Below are positions 1 to 11,944 of a DNA stretch of 24,308 nucleotides, piece by piece. Each line of letters opens with the position of its first letter. Within the stretch, counting starts at the first letter, position 1. The stretch covers positions 1-24,308 of the forward strand of contig SEYY01006581.1 in the NCBI GenBank assembly GCA_009176605.1, in the 5' to 3' direction. Below the pieces are notes generated by a model. That model made no database searches. It was not told where the DNA came from and saw only the letters and a list, made by a program, of their open reading frames with translations. Both the position numbers and the translations under genes were made by a program. The DNA is from Armadillidium nasatum (taxonomy: Eukaryota; Arthropoda; Malacostraca; Isopoda; Armadillidiidae).

Positions 1-1115
<1,115 letters not shown>

Positions 1116-1320
1116 AAGAGAAATGAAAATGTTGGAACTATACATTGAATGAGATAAAAATCGCAAAAAAGTGAAAAATGTGATATTTGTACTTATTAAA
1201 TTGCTTATATTTTCTAAACCAAGCCAAAACCAAAAATAATTCATTAAAAAAATTAAAATATACATATATAACATTAATTCAGCAAAGTTTGAAAAAAATC
1301 GAAGAGTAGGTTTTTTTTCA

Positions 1321-1375
1321 AGGTCAAGGTCAAGGTCACCAATAGGTCAAATTTTTTATTTGACCTCCGAGGTCA
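1321..1375. promoter_or_regulatory. Cluster of AGGTCA (nuclear-receptor-type) half-sites
   Basis: Three contiguous AGGTCA hexamers occupy 1321-1338, a fourth is at 1344-1349, and TGACCT-ccg-AGGTCA forms an everted pair at 1361-1375. AGGTCA is the consensus half-site bound by many nuclear receptors, with the TCAAGGTCA form typical of monomer binders such as FTZ-F1 and ERR. Part of the cluster lies inside the repeat arm that starts at 1343, so the motifs may simply be repeat sequence. No gene start that it could control is visible nearby. Confidence 0.35.
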
Positions 1376-1673
1376 AAATCATCTAAATAAATGTTGTACC
1401 GCTATTCAAGATCTTTTAAATGGTCTTTACACGATGCTTCTAAGTGCCATAGAAGCCGAGATATTGTATTTTGACCTCGGACTACTCTCTGAAAATTGAC
1501 ATTTTTGACCAAAGTTTCAAAGGTCATATCTTCTGAACCGTATGAGCTAGAGACCTGCAATAAACGCCATTCATATTTTCTCAACAAGATCTGTTAGTGT
1601 GCCATTTTTCATAAAAATCGAAAGGGGTCACGGAAAAAATTGCCAAATTTCGGTTGAAGTGACGTGGAATGAC

Positions 1674-1675
<2 letters not shown>
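1343..1675 (+). repeat. Interspersed repeat unit, left arm of a large inverted repeat
   Basis: This roughly 333-bp unit matches the reverse complement of 1756-2084 with only scattered substitutions, and it ends in tggaatgaccca directly against (TA)n. It has no convincing coding content: the frames of about 61 codons in both arms are mirror images of one another. The (TA)n tract behaves as a 3' terminal part of the unit, because all three copies in this window end against such a tract at the same base. Confidence 0.85.

Positions 1676-1755
<80 letters not shown>
1676..1755. repeat. (TA)n microsatellite
   Basis: 80 bp of TA repeat at the exact centre of the inverted repeat 1343-2084. With its flanks it could extrude as a large cruciform. 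Confidence 0.97.
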
Positions 1756-1757
<2 letters not shown>

Positions 1758-2084
1758 GTCATTCCAAGTCACTTCAACTTAAATTTGGCAATTTTTTCTG
1801 TGACTCCTTTCGATTTTTATGAAAAATGGCACACTAACATATCTTGTTGAGAAAATATGAATGGCGTTTATTGCAGGTCTCTAGCTCATACGGTTCAGAA
1901 AATATGACCTTTGAAACTTTGGTCAAAAATGTCAATTTTCAGAGAGTAGTCCGAGGTCAAAATACAATATCTCGGCTTCTATGGCACTTAGAAGCATCGT
2001 GTAAAGACCATTTAAAAGATCTTGAATAGCGGTACAACATTTATTTAGATGATTTTAACCTCGGAGGTCAAATAAAAAATTTGA
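1756..2084 (-). repeat. Interspersed repeat unit, right arm of a large inverted repeat
   Basis: This is the inverted copy of 1343-1675. It carries a few substitutions relative to the left arm, for example agtcacag where the left arm has ggtcacgg when read in the same direction. It stops abruptly at 2084, where a third, truncated copy in the opposite direction begins. That junction falls inside the unit and marks a rearrangement. Confidence 0.85.
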
Positions 2085-2742
<658 letters not shown>

Positions 2743-3131
2743 ATACAAAAATATAAATATTTTTGTATGCTCCAAGGATTTACAATGAAATATTTCAATT
2801 GCATACACAAATATATTTGTGTAGTGCTCAATTATACAAAGTTTTATCTTGTATACAAATATAAATATTTGTATCTGATTTATTCAATAATTGCAACCTC
2901 ATACACAAATATGACTATTTATGTATGGTGCAATTAATGAATCCCTATTAATAACACAATCTAATGGCATACACAGATATGAATATCTGTGTAGTGCTCA
3001 ATTATACAAATTCTTATTTCATACAAATATGAATATCTGTGAATGATCAATTATACAAATTTCTATAATATATGAAAATATGAATTAATGAGAATGATAC
3101 AACGTTATACACAAATATGAATATTTGTGTA
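2743..3131. repeat. Tandem array of about eight short palindromes, roughly 50-bp period
   Basis: Palindromes lie at 2743-2768, 2804-2823, 2853-2874, 2901-2926, 2970-2993, 3023-3040, about 3071-3095 (decayed) and 3108-3131. The usual form is tacacaaatat-ga-atatttgtgta with arms of 10-12 bp. Centres are mostly 50-58 bp apart, and the linkers share a gtgctcaattatacaaa phrase. Two members carry arm substitutions matched on both sides: cagat/atctg at 2970 and caaaaata/tatttttg at 2743. Confidence 0.8.
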
Positions 3132-4348
<1,217 letters not shown>

Positions 4349-4412
4349 ATGAGAATGATATTGATGTTTATAAACTGAAAGACTCCTTACATTCTACAAT
4401 TTTTATATTGGT

Positions 4413-4445
4413 ATGAAAAAGTAGGAAGACTTCCTACTTTTTCAT
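4413..4445. repeat. Perfect 33-nt palindrome
   Basis: Two 16-bp arms (atgaaaaagtaggaag and its reverse complement) surround one central base. In copy B of the repeat the equivalent position has the left arm only imperfectly (gtgaaaaagtgggaa), followed by about 85 bp that are absent here. The palindrome is therefore specific to copy A. Confidence 0.9.
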
Positions 4446-4844
4446 GGTGTTCAAATCCAGAGGAGTGAAAAAGAATTCTAGATTTTATTGGTAGAGGACG
4501 TACATCAGTGAGCACAGTGTTTAGTTTACATAAGAACATTAAATAGATTAAATAGAGACTATTAAAAGGCATAAGGGCCTATCAAGAGTGTCCCAGTCAA
4601 AAAAAAGTTACAAAAGTTGCCATTCCCTATGAATGGCTCGTCACATACCCAATTTTTCCCATGCAAAAAAATCATGTCAACCATGCTATTTCCCATGCAA
4701 TATGCCATTTTCAAAACCATAAATGGGTCATCCAAATTCTAAACTAACATGCAAAATCCCTCATATCCCAAAGGATTGTCAAAAATACTTGTTAAAATAT
4801 GTTGCTGTAAAAGCAGAGTCAGTCATACTATACCTTGATCATCC

Positions 4845-5705
4845 ATATATTGATCCAACCTTCTCTTAAAAGATAAAAAAATTACTATCAACAATACCTT
4901 GTGGTAAACCATTCCAGAAATTAATTACTCTGTTACTGAAAAAATACTTTCTCATATCTAGATGTCATACCTTTATTTTTTTTATGACTCCTGGTGTGCC
5001 CTTTAGATCTAGTTAAAAGAACTTACTCACATCTATATCATCAATTGATGAAAATATTTTGAAAACCTAAATCATATCACCTCTAAGAAATCATCTTTCT
5101 ACAGAAAATATCCTCATTTCTTTTAACCTATCCTTGTAACTTATTTTCAAAACCAAAAATCATTCATGTTGCTCTGCATTGTACTGCCTCCATCATATTA
5201 ATGTATTTTTTTAAGGAACTCAAACCTGTGTGCAATACTCAATCAATGGTCTGACATAACCATTATAGAGATTGCTGATCACACCTTACTTTTATAATTA
5301 ACATTGAGGTTTATTATTCCTAGCATTCTATTGGCTCTATTAACTGTTCTGAAATTTTCAAACTACGGCTGATAATCACACCAAAATCTTTTTCTTTATC
5401 CACAGACTCAAGCTATTCCCCATACATTTCATAATTAAAATTCTTATTAGAATAGCCTGCATGAAGAACCTTACACTTTTTTATTATTGAAATTCATTTG
5501 TCACTTTAACCCAACCAAGAAGTCTATTTAATTCACATTGAACTGTTATACATCCCTCAATATTTTTAACAGGACAGACCAGATTAGTATCATTATCAAA
5601 CTTGGAAACTAAACATTTTATTCCCTTATCCAAATCATTAATATAGATTAAGAATAGAAGAGGCCCCAGCACAGAACCTTGAGGAACCCCACTCTTTACC
5701 AGCTC
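4845..5705 (-). pseudogene. Decayed CR1/L2-type non-LTR retrotransposon reverse transcriptase (copy A)
   Basis: In life this protein copies element RNA into DNA at a nicked chromosomal site. On the minus strand the RT fingers/palm signature SGVPQGSVLGPLLFLIYIND is readable from 5705. It is followed by SKFDNDTNLV, where active elements have the catalytic F/Y-A-D-D (5589-5600), so the first catalytic position is altered. Further on, in shifted frames, come the LNRLLGWV segment and, near the end, RVINFWNGLPQGIV (about 4890-4935), which is typical of the C-terminus of CR1/L2-like RTs. Several frameshifts and stops separate these blocks, and everything upstream of the palm is missing. It is clearly inactive and is embedded in the 1.85-kb repeat. 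Confidence 0.8.
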
Positions 5706-6185
5706 CCATAATGATTTATTTCCATTTAAATCTCAATGAATGATATTAAGTTGTGTTTTCAACTCTTATAATCAAAGTTGATTATAGTTATACTATTACT
5801 ATACTTTTAACTTTTTTTTTCAATTTAACAGATGATTTTCATTTAAATATCAAAACTTCTAGAATTTTATGGCAATTTAAAGAGAGATTTGACCTTGTAT
5901 ATTTCTATTATTAAGAAGAGGAGAGACTTAGCAAGTAAGTTAACATTGTCAAAGCAATTATTTGGATATCAAATTTCCAACAGTTTAATTCTCATAAGTG
6001 AAAGATATTAAAATCAATGAACTAATAATGACTAATAAACTTAGGTAAAAGAAATGATAAAGATGTAATTGTTCTAAGTCATTAGTATCTCAAAGATGTT
6101 AACCACTTAACTATCACATTTACTTTCCAAGAAATGTTACAGAAATTTAGTGTTTTTCTAATATAATAATTTTATTATGTTATAG

Positions 6186-6526
6186 TGTAAAATAGGATAA
6201 TAATAATTATTTATTTTATTTTGAAGGTATAATTAACCAATTGATTTTCATTTAAAAATTTGCCTGATTTAATTCGTTTTATTTAAAAACCAAATAAAAC
6301 ATTGCTTAGCATTCTGAATAGAAATGAAACTAGAAGCATATTCAAATTATTGAAATGATTAATAATTGAAAATTTTGCATTAAAATTTAATAAAAATTGT
6401 ACTTAGTGTGGTAATCTCGAAAGCATAGAGCAACTCATAGGCCTACACCTCAATCTTTGCAGTAATATCTTAATTTGTGGCAAATTTTTTTTTCCATTTT
6501 CATTTTTTTTTCATTTTTTTTTTTTT
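6186..6526. other. AT-rich stretch without a recognised gene
   Basis: Very AT-rich sequence ending in a T-rich stretch at 6485-6526. No coding frame is recognised. Confidence 0.6.
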
Positions 6527-6842
6527 CTTTGCACACTGTGCAAGTTCTTGTTGAATTCGTCATCTCTTCTGCTGGAATTCAATCTGGAAAGTGGTGTTCT
6601 GAAAGTCAAAGTGATGTGGCACTAATTCCTGGTTGACCCCTCGACTTTGTTGGCGTTTTGTATTTGGAAACCAGCAAGTCAATCGGCTCCATTCTGAAGT
6701 CTGAAGGCTTCTTGTTCTGTCTGATTTCTTGAATAGTATAAATGAGTTCCACACTGACAATTTTAAAAGGTAAAAAAACAATTTGCAGTAATACTTCTTT
6801 CTTCATTTTCTCAAATCTAAAGTTTCCGATAGATTGTTGCAC
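6527..6842 (-). pseudogene. piggyBac-like transposase C-terminal remnant
   Basis: piggyBac transposases cut and paste at TTAA sites, using a DDD core and a C-terminal Cys-rich domain that binds the element ends. Only the region after the core is visible here. Read on the minus strand across shifting frames, it gives FFYLLKLSVWNSFILFKKSD, then KPSDFRMEPIDLLVSKY, then SEHHFPD-stop-IPAEE, and finally TCTVCKEKKK. This order (the 'vvNsyilYk' helix, a short variable segment, an 'HfP..ip' motif, then a CxxC) matches the piggyBac C-terminus as I know it. At least two frameshifts and stops make it a pseudogene. The catalytic Asp region and the element ends are not visible. The main doubt is that the call rests on short motifs. 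Confidence 0.55.
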
Positions 6843-6924
6843 AAATCTTTGATTTTAAAACCTCTTTTGGAATTTATCCTCTCTTATTTTCTTTCCAGTC
6901 AATCTACAGCAGATGTTGTAGGAG

Positions 6925-7510
6925 AGATTAAGTGTGGTAGCGGGGGAGGAGATTGAAAATGTTTACTGGTACAGGTATTTAGGAAGAGTTTTTACTAGAG
7001 AGGAAGGAAATGCGAGAAATATTACAGGTAGGATTGCGCAGTATAGAAAGGGGGTGGAAGCTTTGTACCCTATCATAAGAGATCAAGAAATGAACATGTC
7101 AGTGAAAAGGAGGGGAGACTTGGAGCACTACAGGGAGAGAGAGGAGGGGAGGATACAAGCAGCAGAGATAAAGGTGCTGAGAAATATGGTATAGAAAACT
7201 AGAAGAGATAGAATAAGAAATGAGAGAGAGGGAATGTGGGATTGAGGCCCGCCATGCATAGGTTGATGCCACTAGGCTGAAATAGTAGTCATCTGGAAAG
7301 TATGCCCGTAAATAAGGTGGCAAAGAGGAGATGGAGGTGGATGCCTGAGTTGGTTAGGCCGAGGGGAAACCGAGTAAGAGGTGGAGGATATCTGAGAAGA
7401 CTTGGGGCTCCACTTGATACAGATACTGATGGATGGGCGGGTACTGCAGGACAGATGTTGATGGAGGAAGATTCTGGTTCGAGTAACAGACTAAAAAAAG
7501 GCATTCCTGG
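6925..7510 (+). pseudogene. Decayed endonuclease-RT type LINE, 3' end of the RT ORF
   Basis: The frame from about 6934 reads AGEEIENVYWYRYLGRVFT, then YRKGVEALYPIIRD and EIKVLRNMV. This is the conserved region after the RT palm in RTE-like 'endonuclease-reverse transcriptase' LINEs ('...YLG.v...dg...EI..RI..', '.M.vLR.i.g..R.DRiRN'). It continues after 7195 in other frames ([18 protein letters not shown]...LQDR...WRKIL), which is the usual C-terminal 'GrPrkRW...DR..WR' segment. Stops and frameshifts break it, and the RT core and endonuclease are absent (5'-truncated). It stops about 5 bp before a (TA)n tract, so that tract may be its original 3' tail. Confidence 0.75.
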
Positions 7511-7511
7511 G

Positions 7512-7656
<145 letters not shown>

Positions 7657-7679
7657 TCACTAGACTCCTGTAAGTGAAC

Positions 7680-9230
7680 TCACTTGTTAGCCGTCTCAGA
7701 CAAAACCCATCCACTGTCATCGATCTTCATACATTCTCGACTCTTCAGTCTCTTCCACACTTCACCTCTTCTCGACTGCCGCCTGAATGTTGATTCTTGG
7801 CTTCCCTATCGGTCTCCACTCGTAGAACTTCTTTGCATACCTAAAATCATCCATTCTCTTCATATTTCCGAACCATCGCAGCTGTCCCTTCTCTATAAAT
7901 GTCAATATATTCTCCATCCCCAACTCCTCTCTTATATCATCATTTCTTATTCTGTCCATTCTTGCCAGCCCTGCTATCATTCTTAGTACTTTGATCTTAA
8001 TAGACAGCATATTACTCTTGGCTTTAGTGTTCAACGGCCAAGCCTCATGTCGATATGACAGAATAGGATTTAATGTTATTTCATACATTGTTGTTGTAAC
8101 CTTATGCAGGATGTTCCTGTCCTTAAAAACAGGGAAGCCAGTTTCCCATTGAATTTACCAATTCTATGATTTAACTCAAAACCCACATCATTTCCGTCTC
8201 TAACCCCCCCCCCCTCCACAGGTACTTAAAATTTTCTGTCTTAGACAGAGTTACCTAACATCATAACCTTTTTTTTTTCTTTACTAATCTTCATTCCCTT
8301 GTTCATTAGCACCTCATCCCATTCATTGACAAATCTTTGTAATGTCTCCCCAGTATCTGCAGTTAAAGCAAGTCGTCAGCATAACCAAAGATTTAACCCT
8401 CCACACCCATCTGTACCAATCTGGCACAGAAATCCATAAAGACAATGAACAGAATTGGAGAGAGATTGCTACTCTATTTCACTCCTGTTTCTATTCGGAA
8501 CTAGTTACTTTCTCCTGACTGAAATTTAACCTTACATAGACTGTGTAGATATGTACTCTTTATAGCTCTTCTTAGTTTATATGGCACCTTGTATTCCTCT
8601 CTCCCCAACACAGCCCACAAAATCCCTCTTGACACCCTGTCAAAACCTTTTCCAGGTTAACAAAAGCCATATAAACCTTTTCGTTAAACCCCCATCCCTT
8701 CTCACCAATCATCCTTAATGCAAAGATTAAATCAATAGTTGATCTACCCGGTCTAAATCCATACTGCCACCCTTCTAACTTTCCTTCCACTATCTCCCTC
8801 GGTCTCCTTTCTAAAATTCTCTCATAAACCTTCGCAATGTGTGGCATTAAGGCAATTCCCCTGTAATGTCTACATTCAGTCTTATCTTGTTTTATTAAAA
8901 ATGGAACAGATTATCGTCTTGTTCCATTCATTGGGCATTTTTTCATTATACCAACATTTATTTATTATTTCCTTTATCCATATCATCACTTCCTCCCCAA
9001 CATTCCTTAGAATTTCAGCTGGTATCATATCTTCTACTGCTGCCTTCCCATTTTTCATCTTTCCTATTGCGTATTTAACTTCTTCCAATGTAATTTTCCA
9101 CACTCCCACCACTTCGATCCTATCACCAATATCCTCTTCCACGTTGTTCAGTACATTCAACAATGTATCGAAATAATCCCTCCAACCTGTTACTGCATGT
9201 ACCTCCATCCTCATTTTTGCATAGCAAAAA
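7680..9230 (-). pseudogene. Decayed endonuclease-RT type LINE (RT domain and C-terminus)
   Basis: Reading the minus strand from about 9214, the segment [20 protein letters not shown] is the linker before the RT fingers. After a frameshift come GIALMPHIAKVYERILERR and YGFRPGRSTIDLIFALRMIG (fingers), then VNLEK followed by a shifted FDRV (palm motif A). Further frameshifts precede LSPILFIVFMD and an intact GYADD (palm motif C, 8372-8386). The C-terminal part, 8088-7762, reads LRMIAGLARMDRIRNDDIRE and KGQLRWFGNMKRMD, which is the signature after the palm. The upstream endonuclease is missing. Many frameshifts and stops make it non-functional, although its catalytic YADD survives. Its type matches 6925-7510. 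Confidence 0.85.
8372..8386 (-). other. Reverse-transcriptase GYADD motif
   Basis: The reverse complement encodes Gly-Tyr-Ala-Asp-Asp, palm motif C, whose two Asp residues coordinate the catalytic metals. It lies in a short frame between stops, so it survives by chance in a dead element. Confidence 0.85.
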
Positions 9231-9242
9231 ATTATAGGAAGG

Positions 9243-9383
<141 letters not shown>

Positions 9384-9461
9384 CGACAGTACCAGCAACC
9401 TGGCCCTATAATTATTGCTTTCTGCTTGCAACAACTCCAGGACCAGCATGAGAATCCACAG

Positions 9462-9836
<375 letters not shown>

Positions 9837-10015
9837 TGTTCTTCACAGTTAAACAATCATGTATCGGTGTCAGTTATTTTTTACCGATACTGATATTTCA
9901 CTCCATCTCTAATATATATATCAGATGTCAAATTTTTAATATATGCAAGGAGGATGTCTATTTTTCACATTCGCGGATGCGGATTTTTACATTCCTATGT
10001 ATAAAAAAATATTGA

Positions 10016-10132
<117 letters not shown>

Positions 10133-10564
10133 ACCGACCGGGGCTGGAAATTTCCTGGGGCTGGGGTCACCCAAATTTAGCTGGGGCCTAAAATTTGGAA
10201 AGAGGTCAAAAGCACTGAAATTTTAGGTTAAAAAAATTAGATATAAATTTAACTGAGGTTTATTTAATTATAAGAATGGCGTAGAATAGCCAACATTCAC
10301 TTAAATTAATGTTTATATGCATTTTCTCCGAAAAAGTTTCAGAAAATTACAGATTTTGTACAATAAAAAGTACAAAATTAGACAAAAAAAATTTTTTGAT
10401 TCAAAATAGTGATTCAACAGCTTTACCTATAAGACCCTAAGGTAAGATATAAAATTTTCAATATAACCTATATTTATACAAATCATTGTTATATCATTGC
10501 TATGTATCAAACTTGAATCAATTAACTACATTATTTTTAAATTATTATTTTGTTTAAACTTTCA

Positions 10565-10835
10565 ATCAGTATGGTTAAAAGATCAGCTTCAGCAGTATTG
10601 GAGTACTTTACAATGTTTCAGTATAGGCTCAAAATAGCTAAACGTAACATCTGCAGTCAGGAAATTAGAAGAGGACCTCCGGGTGCTACAAGTAAAAAAA
10701 TTTCAACCAAATCTTTATGGGGTCATCTAAAATCAAAATCCAAAATGAACATTCACTAGCAGAAAATGAGCGTTTAAAAGAAACAGAAAAAAAGAGAAAA
10801 TTTTTAAAAAGCAAGAAGAAATATCTTAATTTTCT
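10565..10835 (+). pseudogene. Broken BED-type zinc-finger segment (hAT/ZBED-like)
   Basis: BED fingers are DNA-binding modules at the N-terminus of hAT transposases and of domesticated ZBED proteins. The frame reads VKRSASAVLEYFTMFQY, then AKRNICSQEIRRG, then STKSLWGHLKSKS, the BED layout of an aromatic N-terminal strand, a Cx2C pair and Hx3-5H. Two zinc ligands look lost: the first Cys is Arg (KRNIC where KCNIC is expected), and the last His is Ser (LKSKS for LKSKH). The frame stops at 10759, but a shifted frame continues as NEHSLAENERLKETEKKRKF, a charged linker that fits the same protein. That implies a frameshift near 10735-10745. No hAT catalytic domain follows. Confidence 0.5.
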
Positions 10836-10889
10836 AATGTTTTGTTTTAATTATTTATTATTATTATTTGACTGATTTTTTTCCCCAAA

Positions 10890-11700
10890 GTTCGATCATT
10901 TTTCTGAGTCTATAACGGTTTGAAAGTTATTTGGGCACAAAGTTGAAAAAAAATGAATAGCAGGATCAAACCACTAGTCCACATGAGCAGAAAATTTAAC
11001 TGAATAATCTTAACCCCAATTTCTTGCATTGGTGAGAACAGATTTTTGATATCACATCTAGAAAAAAAGTTATAAGCACTTGAAAATTAAAAAAAAAAAA
11101 ATCATACCCTTCCGGAGTAAAAAAAATTATTTAAAAAACACGCTACCTATTAATTTCTTTATTTTTGGATATTGTTTAGAGGAGGGACAAGGCTTCAATT
11201 TTTATTTAGTGCTTTATTAAATGCTTTTTGTTTGAACCTAATATAGCCTCTCAAACGTTGGAAGTATATGAAATTTGGTCAAAAAAGCACCTTTTTTGAA
11301 GTGCTATATCAAACCAACGAATCGCATCGAATAAAGTATAGAGAAGAATTTGTAGCCCATCCCTCCTCTATGCACCCTTCAAAAATAAAGAATGTTATAG
11401 CTGTAGTTTTGTTTTAAATTTTTTTGACCGAAAAAACGGATTTTTTAAAGGAAAAAAAAAAAAAAAAAAAAAACTTTTTTTCGATAGTTCAGTTTTGGGC
11501 TTATAACATTTTTTCTATAACTCTGGGAACAAATGTCTGTTACAAGTTTTTGTTGCCAATGGAATTATGAATATACAATCAAAATTTCAATTCATTCCGA
11601 AAAGTGGTTTGGCCCCACCATTCATTTGAAAAGGGTCAAATTTCACCCCCCAAAAAACTTCTTAGCAGTTATAGACTCTGAAAAATGCTAGAAATGGACT
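10890..11700. repeat. Long imperfect internal inverted repeat
   Basis: The left arm is about 10890-11263 and the right arm about 11285-11700, with the centre near 11275. Conserved phrase pairs include 10897-10918 with 11664-11687, 11057-11077 with 11498-11517, and 11178-11263 with 11285-11368. Identity is partial, with many indels, so the palindrome is old or built from related modules. Confidence 0.55.
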
Positions 11701-11858
11701 TTTTTTTTTCACCAGGAAAAAAGCTATATACACTGAAAATTTCAGGAGAATCGGCTGAAAATTAAAATTTTTTTTTTTGAAATTGGATTGTCCCCTTAAG
11801 TATAATTTGCTATTTTAACCCCATTTTTCCCTGATTTTTTGCCGAGGGCCCCGGTCGG

Positions 11859-11861
<3 letters not shown>

Positions 11862-11920
<59 letters not shown>
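11862..11920. repeat. (TA)n microsatellite just upstream of the 999-codon ORF
   Basis: 59 bp of TA repeat ending 24 bp before the ATG at 11945. A TATA-dependent promoter this close would leave almost no leader, so the tract is more likely to lie in an intron or to be a repeat edge. Confidence 0.95.
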
Positions 11921-11921
<1 letters not shown>

Positions 11922-11942
11922 TGATTTCACTTCCACTTCCAG
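11921..11942 (+). promoter_or_regulatory. Probable 3' splice acceptor before the ATG
   Basis: ctgatttcacttccacttcc followed by AG (11941-11942) is a good pyrimidine tract plus acceptor, two bases before the ATG. If used, the 5' UTR and promoter lie in an upstream exon beyond the repeats. Without transcript data this is inference. Confidence 0.4.
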
Positions 11943-11944
11943 AA

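Larger units (their letters stand above)
4349..6185 (-). repeat. 1.85-kb dispersed repeat, copy A
   Basis: This segment aligns along its whole length, in the same orientation, with 15440-17300. Shared sequence starts at an aatgagaatgatattgatg motif and ends at tgtttttctaatataataa...ttatag; outside these points the two loci differ. The unit contains a decayed LINE reverse transcriptase (minus strand, 4845-5705) plus about 430 bp of non-coding sequence at 5760-6185. Both copies share the same endpoints and the same non-LINE flank. The mobile or duplicated unit is therefore larger than the LINE fragment, and it was copied after the LINE had landed. Confidence 0.85.

Noticed and set aside
1402..2029. 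Two frames of 61 codons with nearly identical translation (1402-1587 minus, 1844-2029 plus).
   Set aside because: They are the same sequence read from the two arms of the inverted repeat. Identity reflects the repeat's recent copying, and no protein feature supports coding.
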